A stretch of 64,000 nt of DNA from Chitinophagaceae bacterium (lineage in GTDB: Bacteria; Bacteroidota; Bacteroidia; Chitinophagales; Chitinophagaceae), in contig JAIEMK010000022.1 in the NCBI GenBank assembly GCA_019752295.1, positions 1 to 64,000 of the forward strand, read 5' to 3'. Below, in pieces: positions 26,005 to 35,692 of the stretch. A program made the position numbers and the translations under genes. The notes below the pieces were generated by a model. The model saw only the letters and a program-made list of their open reading frames with translations, did not search any database and had not been told where the DNA came from. Positions within the stretch are counted from its first letter, which is position 1; each line of letters starts with the position of its first letter.

Positions 26005-27381
26005 CTACTTAATTGATTGAGGTAATATTACTGTGAAGCGATTTGTGTTTGCAGCAGGCGACTCGTACGCTACTGCGCCATGGTGTGCCAAAACAATTCT
26101 GTTTACGATTGATAAGCCAAGGCCAAACCCCTTTGTACTGGTATCAATTGCATTTCTTCCCCGATAAAAAGGTTCCATCACTTTTGAAGAATCCTCGTCC
26201 GACAAAATAGTGCCATTATTTTCTACCTGCACCCTTACTTTTCCCTTGCTATTATCCATCGCAACAGCTACCGTTTTATCCGAAGCATAGAGGTATGCAT
26301 TCTTAAACAGATTTATAAAAACCGATTTCAGTAACGATTCATTCCCTGTTACAAAATAGGCTTCATCAGTTTCAGGAATTTCTTTAAACCCGATATGAAT
26401 TTTGGCATCCGGAAACATTTGCATCAACTGACTGCCAGCTTCTACCACAACTTCGTCGATCCGAATCTTGGGCCATTCTTTTTGATATCCTAATTGATCG
26501 TATTGCGACAATAACAGAAGCGAATTGGTTAACTCAATCATTCCCTGCTGATCTTCCTTTAGCGAATACAACAGTTTTTTGATGTCATTATCCGACAATT
26601 TTTTATTAAGCGCCGATTCTGTTTGCGAAAGCATGATGGCCAAAGGTGTTCTTAATTCATGCGAAGCGTGTTGCACAAAACTTTTTTGGAATTCAAAAGC
26701 TTTGCTCAACCTTTCCATCATGGCATTATAGCTCAACGCAATCTGATTTATTTCAGGAAAATTTTTTACCACTTCAATCCTGTCTTTCAAATTACGCACC
26801 GTAGTTCTTTTAATTTGTTTGTTTAAAGTTTGTAGTGGCTCAAATGCTTGTTGTACAAAGAAAAAAGAAGCAAGTCCGGTAATGATCAACCCTCCAAAAA
26901 ATACTGCAGCCAGAATTATTTCCAGGTTTTGCAATTTATTATATCCCGACAAATCGTAACCCGATGCGATGGTATAATATTTTGTTTGCGGATTATAAAT
27001 TCCTACGTATTGATACTTGTCTTTTTCGAAATTGTAAATGCCTTTTTTTTTGATTGTTTTTAATAACGACAATCCTACCCGCGGCACAAAAGTATAAGGT
27101 ATTTTGCTCAACACATAACCCGTAGAGTCAGTCACCACAAGCTTTTCATCAAAAACAGTATTGGTATAAACACCCGAAACCATTTTAGCCAAAACCGCCC
27201 TGTTGGGGTCTTTAATTTCGTAAACCAAATCGTGGAAAATAACGCCCTCCGATTTCACCCTGCTATAAAACTCATCTTCGCGATAGCTGCTGTATAAAAT
27301 AAAAATGGTAACCGATGATGCTGCTAACACTATGGCAACGAATAGTGTAAACATTAAGGCGAACCTAATCTTGATACTCAT
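26005..27381 (-). CDS. Sensor histidine kinase
   Basis: 458 residues: transmembrane helix (about 7-29), periplasmic sensor of about 120 residues, second helix (about 152-175), HAMP domain, dimerization domain with phosphorylated His241 in HASHELRTPLA, and the ATPase domain with the N box (NLFKNAYLYA) and G box (TKGFGLGLSIV). It autophosphorylates and passes phosphate to the response regulator 12 bases upstream. Signal unknown; the sensor has no recognised ligand-binding motif. The DUF2807 lipoprotein in the same run suggests an envelope signal, which is inference. Confidence 0.92.
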   Translation of the reverse strand: MSIKIRFALMFTLFVAIVLAASSVTIFILYSSYREDEFYSRVKSEGVIFHDLVYEIKDPNRAVLAKMVSGVYTNTVFDEKLVVTDSTGYVLSKIPYTFVPRVGLSLLKTIKKKGIYNFEKDKYQYVGIYNPQTKYYTIASGYDLSGYNKLQNLEIILAAVFFGGLIITGLASFFFVQQAFEPLQTLNKQIKRTTVRNLKDRIEVVKNFPEINQIALSYNAMMERLSKAFEFQKSFVQHASHELRTPLAIMLSQTESALNKKLSDNDIKKLLYSLKEDQQGMIELTNSLLLLSQYDQLGYQKEWPKIRIDEVVVEAGSQLMQMFPDAKIHIGFKEIPETDEAYFVTGNESLLKSVFINLFKNAYLYASDKTVAVAMDNSKGKVRVQVENNGTILSDEDSSKVMEPFYRGRNAIDTSTKGFGLGLSIVNRIVLAHHGAVAYESPAANTNRFTVILPQSIK

Positions 27382-27393
27382 GTTGCGATGAGA

Positions 27394-28074
27394 TTATTTT
27401 ATGAAATAACCAAACCCTGGCTTTGTGTGGATTAGCTTGGTGTCGAAGGGTTTGTCTAATTTATTTCTGAGGAAGCTGATATATACTTCAATGGTATTTG
27501 TTCCGGTATCAAAACTCAGATCCCAAACCTTTTCGAGTATCTCCTGTTTTGAAATTACTTTCCCTTTATTTCTTGCAAGCAACACTAAAAGTGTAAATTC
27601 TTTTGCTGTTAAGTTTACTGTAACACCAGCCCTGACGGCTGTTTTATTTCTAAAATCTATTTCAAGGTCGCCCACCACAATTTTTGCTTCTTCGTCTTTC
27701 AAATCAGGTCTTTTCAAAAACACTTTTACTCTGGCAAATAATTCATCAAAATGGAAGGGCTTCACAATATAATCGTCGGCACCTAGTTTAAACGCTTCCA
27801 TCTTATCATTAATCTCCCCCAAAGCGCTGAGCATAATAATTGGAATACTTTTCTTAAGTGCTCTGAAGTCTTTGCACAACTCAAATCCCGACTTATACGG
27901 GATATTAATATCCATCAATACCAACGAATAGCTATGTTGTTTAAACATGGTTTCTGCCATCAACCCATCTACAGCAAGATCAACAATATATCCCTGCGTC
28001 TTCAGCTCCTCTAAAATTACTTTTCCTAACTTGGGTTCATCTTCAATTAATAAGATTCTATGACTGATTTCCAT
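27394..28074 (-). CDS. OmpR/PhoB-family response regulator
   Basis: 226 residues. Receiver domain with the acidic pair Glu11/Asp12, phosphoacceptor Asp55 (LVLMDINIPY) and Lys in IVKPF, followed by a C-terminal winged-helix DNA-binding domain (LTAKEFTLLVLLARNKGKVISKQEIL, then FDTGTNTIEVYISFLRNKLD). Transcribed just ahead of its kinase, with the DUF2807 lipoprotein 63 bases upstream on the same strand. Regulated genes not known. Confidence 0.95.
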   Translation of the reverse strand: MEISHRILLIEDEPKLGKVILEELKTQGYIVDLAVDGLMAETMFKQHSYSLVLMDINIPYKSGFELCKDFRALKKSIPIIMLSALGEINDKMEAFKLGADDYIVKPFHFDELFARVKVFLKRPDLKDEEAKIVVGDLEIDFRNKTAVRAGVTVNLTAKEFTLLVLLARNKGKVISKQEILEKVWDLSFDTGTNTIEVYISFLRNKLDKPFDTKLIHTKPGFGYFIK

Positions 28075-28137
28075 TACTTTGAATAATATTTCAACCTAAA
28101 GTAATGAAAAAAATACTGTTTTTCTGATATCTATTAT

Positions 28138-28857
28138 TTAGTCGATTCTTTTCACATCGCCCGAGCCGGCAATCTTTTGTTTAATCGCAGGATTACCCTT
28201 GTAACTAACAGATCCCGAACCAGAAATATTTACATCAAGCTGTGCAGCCGCAAAAACCTTTACATCCCCGCTTCCTGCAATTTTTATTGTAGCAGTCTCT
28301 GCTTTTAAGCCGTCGGCAATATAATCTCCCACTCCTGCAATCTTAATGGATTCATCCCTTGTTTCACCAATTAAAGTAATTGACCCACTGCCGGCAATTT
28401 CCGACTCAATAGTAGGGGTATTTACTTCCATATTAATATTACCACTGCCGGCAATAATCAACTTTAACTTATCTGCTCCTATAAACTTACCCTTCCCAAT
28501 TATATCACCACTTCCCGCCATTTTTACTTCTTCCAATTGCGGTGTGGTGACTTTTACTTTGAGCTTCGTATCGCTGGAATAACTAGTATGATCTTTTAAT
28601 TTTACAACCAGATAACCATCCCTTTCCTGAACCAATATATAGGGCAGAATATTCTCATCGCCCTCAACCGAAACTCCTGTTTGCATGCCCTGAATGATCT
28701 CCACATCAAAGCTTCCCGCCAGTTTTATGCGGCTGGCCTTACTAATCGTAACAGCCCGGGTGGTTATCACACCGTTTCCCTTAATATGTCGCCATCCAAA
28801 AAGGGCGCAGGACGAAAAAATCACCAAAGTGGCCAGAATTGCAATACCGTATTTCAT
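28138..28857 (-). CDS. DUF2807 (GIN domain) lipoprotein
   Basis: 239 residues. N-terminal lipoprotein signal (MKYGIAILATLVIFSSC), then a GIN domain of stacked beta-strands. The motif AGSGD or a close variant (AGSGN, AGSGS, AGVGD, SGSGS) occurs seven times at intervals of about 15-25 residues, as expected for the turns of a right-handed beta-helix. The family is widespread in Bacteroidota and without a firm role; adhesion or envelope-polymer binding has been suggested. It heads the run with the response regulator and kinase, and its start is preceded by conserved element copy C. Confidence 0.88.
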   Translation of the reverse strand: MKYGIAILATLVIFSSCALFGWRHIKGNGVITTRAVTISKASRIKLAGSFDVEIIQGMQTGVSVEGDENILPYILVQERDGYLVVKLKDHTSYSSDTKLKVKVTTPQLEEVKMAGSGDIIGKGKFIGADKLKLIIAGSGNINMEVNTPTIESEIAGSGSITLIGETRDESIKIAGVGDYIADGLKAETATIKIAGSGDVKVFAAAQLDVNISGSGSVSYKGNPAIKQKIAGSGDVKRID

Positions 28858-28921
28858 ATGTTGCTATTTATTGATTTTGGCCAGATAATTCGCTAAACAA
28901 CATTTCAGTCGGTAACAAATT
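28858..28921 (-). promoter_or_regulatory. Conserved 5' element, copy C
   Basis: Read on the minus strand, 28921-28888 matches 1741-1774 at 29 of 34 bases without gaps (AATTTG at one end, TTTAGCGAAT at the other). A six-base spacer TATCTG and GCCAAAAT (28881-28874) follow, then 16 bases of A-rich leader before the ATG at 28857. Same order and orientation as copies A and B. Confidence 0.65.
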
Positions 28922-29057
28922 ATATTATGGCTCTTTTGATTGTTTTAATTTGTATTGGCAAGATAAACAATATGTTCCGCCATGTCAATCCTTCTTTAAT
29001 ATAATCGAACCACTCATCCTGTTACAGCACCACAAAAATTTCTGTTACCTTCGCAGC

Positions 29058-30593
29058 ATGACAGAAAAGATACTTATCCTCGATTTTGGTAGTCAGTACA
29101 CCCAATTAATTGCCCGGGCAGTAAGAGAAGCCAATGTGTATTGCGAAATCATACCCTTCCACAAATCATTTGAATTTGAACCCGGATTAAAAGGAATTAT
29201 TTTAAGCGGATCTCCCTTTAGCGTAAATGAAGAAAATGCGCCTACCGTTGCCATTCCCGAATTTGTAAAGCACTTACCGGTATTAGGTATTTGCTATGGC
29301 GCACAGCTTACCGCTAAAGAATATGGGGGAAAGGTTGATAAATCCAATAAAAGAGAATTCGGTCGCGCTAAAATGCAGGTTGTTAAAGCCGATATTATTT
29401 TGGAGGGCGTTTCTGATCAATCTCAGGTTTGGATGAGCCATAGCGATTCGATCGTTGCCCTACCCGAAGGATTTGAATTATTGGCCACCACCGAAAGTAT
29501 TCCTATAGCTGCATTCAAAAAAACAATCAACGACTCAAATCCATTATACGGCTTACAGTTTCATCCCGAAGTGTACCATTCAACCGAAGGAAAAAAAATA
29601 ATTAAAAACTTTCTGGTACATATTTGCGGATGCCATGCCGAATGGACCCCGGCCCACTTTATCAGCGAAACCGTTGCCGCACTGAAAGAAAAGATCGGCA
29701 ATCGCAAAGTAATCATGGCATTGAGTGGCGGTGTAGACAGCACAGTTGCCGCAACCCTTATCAGCAAAGCCATCGGGCAGAACCTCTTCGGCATTTTTGT
29801 TGACAACGGCGTTTTACGCAAGGGCGAGTTTGAGCAAGTACTGGAAACTTACAAGCAGCTCGGACTGAACGTAAAAGGAGTAGATGCAAAAGAATATTTT
29901 TATAGCAGACTCGCAGACAAATCCGATCCCGAAGAAAAAAGAAAAGTAATCGGAAAAGGGTTTATCGATGTTTTTGATCAGGAAGCTCATTTACTCACCG
30001 GCATTGAAATGCTTGGACAGGGTACTATTTATCCTGATGTAATCGAAAGCGTTAGCGTACACGGCCCTTCACAAACCATCAAGTCGCACCACAATGTGGG
30101 CGGATTACCCGATAGCATGAAACTCGAATTGGTGGAACCATTGAGGTACTTGTTTAAAGACGAAGTGAGGCGTGTTGGCTTAGAATTGGGCATTCCAGGA
30201 GAGATGATTCATCGTCATCCTTTTCCCGGACCAGGTCTTGCCATTCGCATACTCGGAGAAGTAACTGCCGAGAAAGTGGCTTTATTACAAGCTGCCGATG
30301 ACATCTATATACAGGGATTGAAGAAACACAATCTATACAACGCTGTTTGGCAGGCAGGCACCATTTTGTTGCCCGTTAAAAGTGTTGGAGTAATGGGCGA
30401 TGAAAGAACTTATGAATTTACAGTTGCACTAAGAGCAGTTACATCTGTTGATGGTATGACGGCCGACTGGGCGCATTTACCCTACGAATTTCTGGCAGAT
30501 ATCTCCAACGAGATTATCAACAATGTTCGGGGTATTAACAGAGTAGTTTACGATATCAGCAGTAAGCCACCTGCAACAATTGAGTGGGAATAA
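29058..30593 (+). CDS. guaA: GMP synthase (glutamine-hydrolysing)
   Basis: 511 residues from ATG 29058 ([16 protein letters not shown]); the frame is open further upstream, but the family start is here. The class-I glutaminase domain has the nucleophile Cys in LGICYGAQ and His/Glu in QFHPEVYHS. The PP-loop ATP pyrophosphatase domain has SGGVDST, and the C-terminal dimerization domain [15 protein letters not shown]. It converts XMP to GMP. A TACCTTCG box at 29046-29053 lies four bases before the start, a possible -7 element. The next gene begins 20 bases downstream. Confidence 0.98.
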   Translation: MTEKILILDFGSQYTQLIARAVREANVYCEIIPFHKSFEFEPGLKGIILSGSPFSVNEENAPTVAIPEFVKHLPVLGICYGAQLTAKEYGGKVDKSNKREFGRAKMQVVKADIILEGVSDQSQVWMSHSDSIVALPEGFELLATTESIPIAAFKKTINDSNPLYGLQFHPEVYHSTEGKKIIKNFLVHICGCHAEWTPAHFISETVAALKEKIGNRKVIMALSGGVDSTVAATLISKAIGQNLFGIFVDNGVLRKGEFEQVLETYKQLGLNVKGVDAKEYFYSRLADKSDPEEKRKVIGKGFIDVFDQEAHLLTGIEMLGQGTIYPDVIESVSVHGPSQTIKSHHNVGGLPDSMKLELVEPLRYLFKDEVRRVGLELGIPGEMIHRHPFPGPGLAIRILGEVTAEKVALLQAADDIYIQGLKKHNLYNAVWQAGTILLPVKSVGVMGDERTYEFTVALRAVTSVDGMTADWAHLPYEFLADISNEIINNVRGINRVVYDISSKPPATIEWE

Positions 30594-30613
30594 AATCAAT
30601 ACAAACAAATAAA

Positions 30614-31786
30614 ATGCGTTCTATTTTTTGCTTGGTGGTTTCTGTTTGCATGCTTCTTTCCGTGAAAGTTGCTGCACAGTCTGCACACCCTATTAAAGTG
30701 GCTGTATTTGCACCCATTTATCTCGACTCTGCATTTAATGGTGCCAATTATAAACTGGGCAATAGCAACCTGCCAAGAAATATATTACCCGGTTTAGAAT
30801 TTTACAATGGCGTAATGATGGCAATCGATTCTTTGACTGCAGAAGGCGTAAATGCCGAAGTATTGTTTTTTGATCTTAAAAACAGTGCAGAGCCCATTCC
30901 GCAATTGCTTGCGAAGCCAGAGATGGCAGATGTTTCGTTAATGATTGCCTCTTTCAATAATCGCAACGATATAAAGCCTTTAGCAGATTTTGCTTTGAGC
31001 AAAAAAATTCCATTGCTATCCGAAACTTATCCGAACGATGGAGGTGTAAGCGAGAATCCTTATTTTGTTTTAATCAACTCTACCCTTAAAACACATGTTG
31101 ATGCGCTTTATAAATATGTGCAAAGAAATTATTCCACCGCCAATTTGGTTTGGGTAAAACGTAAGGGCGCAGTAGAAGATATGATCCAACAATTCTTTGC
31201 CGATATGCAAAAGAAAACGCCTTCCATACCATTAAAAATTAAAACGATGGAACTCGTTGATACTTTTGCAACTGCCGATTTAATGGTTAGTCTGGATAGC
31301 AATAAACAGAATGTATTGATTTGCGGAACACTAAACGAACCCTTTGGCACTGCAGTAATGAAAACGTTAAGCGCCAACCGCGACTATAATTGCACCGTTA
31401 TAGGTATGCCTACATGGGATGGGTTTAAAGACCTTGGCAAGTCCGACTTAAAAGGTGTTGAATTAATCTATAGCAGTCCTTATTATTTTCCAAGAACCGA
31501 TAAAACAAGTCAGTTGATCATCAGTCGCTATAAAAATAAATTTCAGGCAAGGCCCAGCGATCAGGTTTTAAAGGGCTTTGAATCGATGTACCATTTTACA
31601 AAGCTGCTGATTAAGTACAAACAAGATCTGGTTCATAATTTATCGGATAAGTCGTTCAGGGTATTTAACGATTTCGACATTCAGCCGATAAAATTTAAAA
31701 GAGAAAACCTGCAGGCCGACTATTTAGAAAATAAGAAAATCTATTTTATCAAAAAACTAGACGGGCAGATCAAATCGGCAAACTAG
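30614..31786 (+). CDS. Periplasmic type-I substrate-binding-protein-like protein
   Basis: 390 residues from ATG 30614 (MRSIFCLVVSVCMLLSV). A signal peptide ends at VAAQS. The rest follows the Leu/Ile/Val-binding-protein fold: KVAVFAPIYLDSAF start, GVMMAIDSL, PLLSETYPNDGG, and a hinge near NVLICGTLNEPFGTAVMKTL. No ABC-transporter permease or ATPase lies nearby, so it is probably not a transport receptor; related Bacteroidota proteins carry LysM domains, absent here. The preceding guaA gene is 20 bases upstream and a hairpin terminator follows, so it is co-transcribed with guaA. Function unknown. Confidence 0.75.
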   Translation: MRSIFCLVVSVCMLLSVKVAAQSAHPIKVAVFAPIYLDSAFNGANYKLGNSNLPRNILPGLEFYNGVMMAIDSLTAEGVNAEVLFFDLKNSAEPIPQLLAKPEMADVSLMIASFNNRNDIKPLADFALSKKIPLLSETYPNDGGVSENPYFVLINSTLKTHVDALYKYVQRNYSTANLVWVKRKGAVEDMIQQFFADMQKKTPSIPLKIKTMELVDTFATADLMVSLDSNKQNVLICGTLNEPFGTAVMKTLSANRDYNCTVIGMPTWDGFKDLGKSDLKGVELIYSSPYYFPRTDKTSQLIISRYKNKFQARPSDQVLKGFESMYHFTKLLIKYKQDLVHNLSDKSFRVFNDFDIQPIKFKRENLQADYLENKKIYFIKKLDGQIKSAN

Positions 31787-31806
31787 TCATCCCACCTGAA
31801 TATTAA

Positions 31807-31836
31807 AAAGCCTTGATTAGTAGGCTTTGCTGTTTC
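31807..31836 (+). terminator. Probable rho-independent terminator
   Basis: AAAGCCT (31807-31813) pairs with AGGCTTT (31822-31828) around an eight-base loop; GCTGTTTC follows. It ends the guaA unit. Confidence 0.6.
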
Positions 31837-31868
31837 TTTTGCATAACTTTAGTATTCAATTTGATGGT

Positions 31869-32228
31869 ATGGAAAATGCAACTGACATTTGGCAATTTCT
31901 GGAAGAAAACAAACGCGCACTCAACGAATATATTGAGCTGCAGATCCAAATTTTTAACCTGAAATTCATCCGCAAAAGCGCTACCATCAGCGGTGTTATA
32001 ATCTGGGTATTCGCTTTGCTTTTATTATTACTCGTAATTTTATTATTTGCAGGATTAACACTCAGCTTCTGGCTCACAAATATATTTAATAGCCCGGTAG
32101 TTGGGTTTGGAATCACTACCGGCGTTTTTATTGTAATTTCTTTGATTTTTATTGTAGCAAGAAAACAATTATTCATTAACCCGATGATCCGCATTATCAT
32201 CAGGGCACAAACAAAGGATCATGAATAA
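31869..32228 (+). CDS. Small two-helix membrane protein (phage_holin_3_6-like)
   Basis: 119 residues from ATG 31869 (MENATDIWQFLEENKRA). An amphipathic N-terminal helix is followed by two transmembrane segments (about 42-68 and 75-98). This layout matches small Bacteroidota proteins labelled phage-holin superfamily; there are no phage genes here, so the label should not be read as lysis. It overlaps the next gene by eight bases, and the two are translationally coupled. Function unknown. Confidence 0.75.
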   Translation: MENATDIWQFLEENKRALNEYIELQIQIFNLKFIRKSATISGVIIWVFALLLLLLVILLFAGLTLSFWLTNIFNSPVVGFGITTGVFIVISLIFIVARKQLFINPMIRIIIRAQTKDHE

Positions 32229-32517
32229 TCAGATACACGATTTGAATAGTCTGGATAAACAGATTGCGGAACTTGAAAAAAAACAATTGCAAGTAGAACA
32301 ACAATTTGCAAATAACTGGCATTACCTGAGATTTAATTATGGATCTATTATCAGAAATAGCATCTTGCATAAATCGCAGGAAGAAGGCCGCTCCAGTTTT
32401 ATATATTGGCTTTTTAAGATCCCCGAATTCAAAAGCAGTGTAGGTAGAACCGCCGAAAAACTTACGGTAAAACTCGAAAACCTCTTAGTGAAATGGATCG
32501 ATAAGATCGCTGAATAA
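32221..32517 (+). CDS. Small coiled-coil protein of unknown function
   Basis: 98 residues. The N-terminal third is a heptad-like helix (LNSLDKQIAELEKKQLQVEQQF), followed by a Trp/Tyr-rich middle and an amphipathic C-terminal helix (TAEKLTVKLENLLVKWIDKIAE). No signal peptide. It overlaps the upstream two-helix membrane gene, so the products may form a membrane-bound pair. The helicase gene starts 18 bases later. I do not recognise the family. Confidence 0.65.
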   Translation: MNNQIHDLNSLDKQIAELEKKQLQVEQQFANNWHYLRFNYGSIIRNSILHKSQEEGRSSFIYWLFKIPEFKSSVGRTAEKLTVKLENLLVKWIDKIAE

Positions 32518-32535
32518 AATGGCCTTAAAAGCTGC

Positions 32536-34995
32536 ATGCTACAAAAAACAAAAGGATACCTTATTATTGAAAATTGGCTGAAAGCAAAAGACTTTCGGCC
32601 ATTTACATTTCAGGAAGATAGTTGGCAACAGATTCTGCAAGGCAATAGCGGGCTGATAAATGCACCAACCGGTTGCGGTAAAACCTTCTCTGTTTTTTTA
32701 GGCGCCCTGATCCGGTATATTAATGAACACCCCACAGAATATCGGTCGGCTACAAATAATGGTTTGCAACTATTATGGATTACCCCATTGCGTGCATTGG
32801 CAAAAGATATTGGTAGAGCCATGGAAAACGTTTTGGAAGAACTAGCAATACCATGGAAAGTAGGAATCAGAAACGGCGATACCAGCAGCTCCGAAAGACA
32901 GAAACAAAAACGGAACCTCCCCGAAATATTAATCATTACTCCCGAAAGCCTTCACTTATTTCTTGCCCAAAAAGAAGGTGGCTCTGTTTTAAAAACACTT
33001 AGCATGATTGCCGTAGACGAATGGCACGAATTAATGGGAAGTAAAAGAGGTGTGCTGGTAGAGTTAGCAATCAGTCATATTATTGGCCTATCAAAAAAAA
33101 CTTTATCGGTTTGGGGCATTTCTGCAACTATTGGCAATCTGGAAGAAGCAAAAGAAGTATTGCTTCATTCCATCAAAAAAAAGGGAATCATTATTCGGGC
33201 AGCAATCGATAAACGAATCGATATTGAATCGATCATTCCTGATGAGATAACTAATTTTCCTTGGGCCGGTCATCTGGGAATCAAACTGGCTCATAAACTC
33301 ATTCCCATCATTGAGCAAAGTAATACCACACTCATTTTTATCAATACCAGAGGGATGAGCGAAACATGGTATCAAACACTGCTCACATTAGCACCTCAAC
33401 TGGCTGGTGCCATCGCATTACACCATGGCAGCATTGAACAGGAGCTACGCTTATGGGTAGAAGATGCATTGCATACCCAAAAATTAAAGGCCGTAGTATG
33501 TACTGCCAGCCTTGATCTGGGTGTTGATTTTCGTCCGGTGGACACTGTGATACAAGTGGGATCGCCCAAGGGTGTTGCGCGTTTTTTACAAAGAGCCGGA
33601 AGAAGCGGACATGGACCTGGAGAGATCAGTAAAATTTATTTTCTACCAACGCATTCACTGGAACTAGTTGAAGCTGCAGCGTTAAAACAAGCCATCAAAG
33701 AAGGGATGGTTGAAAGTAAATCTCCAATGACGCTTTGTTTTGATGTGCTGATACAATGGCTCTGCACACTGGCTGTAGGAGATGGTTTCAGGCCCGAAGC
33801 CCTTTTTAAGGAAGTTCAATCCAGCTTTTGTTTTTCTGAAATTACTCCCGATGAATGGGCTGAAGTTTTATTGAATATTACCCAAGGAGGTATTGCACTA
33901 AATCAATACGACGAATACCACAAAGTAATTGTGGAAGACGGGCTTTATAAAATAACCAGTCGCAAAATTGCGATGCGCCACCGTATGCATATCGGCACCA
34001 TTGTGAGCGACGCGATGCTAAAAGTAAAGTTTCTTGGAGGCGGCTATATTGGTGTTATTGAAGAATATTTTATTAGCAGATTGGAGCCCGGCGATACTTT
34101 TACTTTAGCCGGAAGAAACCTGGAATTGGTAATGATCAAAGACATGGATGTGCTGGTGCGGAAATCGAATGCAAAGAAGTCGATCGTGCCCTCATGGAAT
34201 GGCGGAAGGATGAGTTTAACTGCCAACCTGGGTCATATGCTGCGTAAAACATTTAATACCGCTTTGAGTAATGAGTCAGAAATAGAGATCAAAAGTCTTC
34301 GTACACTATTTGAAACACAAGAAACGCTTTCGCATATCCCAAAAGATGACGAATTGTTAATAGAACAAATCGAAAGCAAAGATGGATTCCACTTGCTGGT
34401 GTATCCTTTCGAAGGCCGGCAGGTGCATGAAGCGATGAGTGCCATTTTAGCTTATCGTATCGGGCAAATTACACCCATCAGTTTCTCCATTGCTATGAAC
34501 GACTATGGCTTCGAGTTATTAAGCGATCAGCCCATTCCTGTAGACGATAGTAATGTTACAGAATTGTTCGCCACAGAACATCTTTTTGCCGATATTCAAA
34601 AGAGTATTAATAGCGCTGAAATGGCAAAAAGAAAATTCAGAGACATTGCAGTGATCGGCGGATTAATCTTTCAAGGATTCCCCGGCGAACATAAAAAATC
34701 AAAACACTTACAATCTTCCGCTTCGCTATTGTTTAAAGTATTTGAAGAATACGAACCCAATAATATATTGTTACGCCAGTCATATCGCGAGTTGATGGAA
34801 CAACAAATGGAAGAAGAAAGATTAAGGTCGGCACTAAATAGAATTTCAAATAGTAAGATCGTAATTTGTTTTCCAAAGCAGATTACACCACTTGCATTTC
34901 CGATTATTGTAGATGGACTAAATAGAAATAATTTATCTACCGAGCGATTGGAAGACAGGGTTCGAAAAATGCAGGAACAGCTTGTAAAAAACTAA
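32536..34995 (+). CDS. Ligase-associated DExH helicase (Lhr-like)
   Basis: 819 residues of the Lhr-type superfamily-2 helicases. Motif I APTGCGKT (about residues 40-47), motif II VDEWHE (a DExH box), motif III SATIGN and motif VI QRAGRSGHG are all present. A winged-helix and Lhr-core C-terminal region follows (about 400-819). In Bacteroidota and Proteobacteria this helicase is normally encoded with an ATP-dependent DNA ligase, a metallo-beta-lactamase exonuclease and the PdeM phosphoesterase, a set proposed for DNA repair. Here only PdeM follows, 34 bases downstream; ligase and exonuclease are absent from this window. Confidence 0.92.
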   Translation: MLQKTKGYLIIENWLKAKDFRPFTFQEDSWQQILQGNSGLINAPTGCGKTFSVFLGALIRYINEHPTEYRSATNNGLQLLWITPLRALAKDIGRAMENVLEELAIPWKVGIRNGDTSSSERQKQKRNLPEILIITPESLHLFLAQKEGGSVLKTLSMIAVDEWHELMGSKRGVLVELAISHIIGLSKKTLSVWGISATIGNLEEAKEVLLHSIKKKGIIIRAAIDKRIDIESIIPDEITNFPWAGHLGIKLAHKLIPIIEQSNTTLIFINTRGMSETWYQTLLTLAPQLAGAIALHHGSIEQELRLWVEDALHTQKLKAVVCTASLDLGVDFRPVDTVIQVGSPKGVARFLQRAGRSGHGPGEISKIYFLPTHSLELVEAAALKQAIKEGMVESKSPMTLCFDVLIQWLCTLAVGDGFRPEALFKEVQSSFCFSEITPDEWAEVLLNITQGGIALNQYDEYHKVIVEDGLYKITSRKIAMRHRMHIGTIVSDAMLKVKFLGGGYIGVIEEYFISRLEPGDTFTLAGRNLELVMIKDMDVLVRKSNAKKSIVPSWNGGRMSLTANLGHMLRKTFNTALSNESEIEIKSLRTLFETQETLSHIPKDDELLIEQIESKDGFHLLVYPFEGRQVHEAMSAILAYRIGQITPISFSIAMNDYGFELLSDQPIPVDDSNVTELFATEHLFADIQKSINSAEMAKRKFRDIAVIGGLIFQGFPGEHKKSKHLQSSASLLFKVFEEYEPNNILLRQSYRELMEQQMEEERLRSALNRISNSKIVICFPKQITPLAFPIIVDGLNRNNLSTERLEDRVRKMQEQLVKN

Positions 34996-35029
34996 TGTTG
35001 ATTTCTAAAAAAAATTATTCAGAAAAAAA

Positions 35030-35683
35030 ATGACTGCCCCCATCTCTTATATTATTCAGGACCAGCAATTTTGGCTTTCGGCAGAGAGAGCTATCTACTG
35101 GGAGGCAGAATCGGTGTTGATAGTATCTGATCTGCACTTCGGAAAGACGGGGCATTTTAGAAAAAATGGCATCAGCGTACCACAGGCAGTTTATAAAGAA
35201 GACCTGTTGCGGATGGCAAACCTGATTAGTTTTTTTAAGCCAAAAAAGATGATTGCAGTGGGAGATCTTTTTCATAGTGTTGCCAATCAGGAATTGGAAA
35301 TGTTTTCAAAAACGCGTGCAGATTTCTCCTCAATGGAATTGATGCTGGTAAAAGGCAATCACGATATTCTTCCGGATAACTGGTACGAAAAAAACAATAT
35401 AGAAACGGCTATTGGCAACTACGGTTTAAAACAATTTAATTTTGTACACGATCAATCAGAAATCAATCATACCGCAGCAAAGTTTAGCTTTTCTGGGCAT
35501 TTGCATCCTTCTATTACGATCTCAGGGATGGGCAAACAGAACCTGAGTTTCCCCTGTTTTTATTTTACTGAAAAAGAAGCCATACTTCCGGCATTCAGCA
35601 AATTCAGTGGCACGGCTAAAGTGGTAAAGAAAAAAAACAATACCATTTTTGCAATCGTTAATCAGTCGCTCATCGAAATTTAA
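35030..35683 (+). CDS. pdeM: Ligase-associated metallophosphoesterase PdeM
   Basis: 217 residues of the calcineurin-like phosphoesterase fold, with the metal motifs in order: VSDLHFGKTGHF (DxH), VGDLFHS (GDxxH), VKGNHD (GNHD) and FSGHLHP (GHxH). Known family members are DNA endonucleases or phosphodiesterases tied to the Lhr-type helicase, and this one follows that gene by 34 bases. It converges on the CBM9/DUF5916 gene with nine bases between stops. Confidence 0.9.
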   Translation: MTAPISYIIQDQQFWLSAERAIYWEAESVLIVSDLHFGKTGHFRKNGISVPQAVYKEDLLRMANLISFFKPKKMIAVGDLFHSVANQELEMFSKTRADFSSMELMLVKGNHDILPDNWYEKNNIETAIGNYGLKQFNFVHDQSEINHTAAKFSFSGHLHPSITISGMGKQNLSFPCFYFTEKEAILPAFSKFSGTAKVVKKKNNTIFAIVNQSLIEI

Positions 35684-35692
35684 AGAGGCCTA

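Noticed and set aside
28950-29057. Longer start for guaA.
   Set aside because: The family begins at the ATG at 29058; the extension has no homologous pattern.
31869-32228. Phage holin and prophage remnant.
   Set aside because: There are no other phage genes, and such two-helix proteins are common in Bacteroidota chromosomes.
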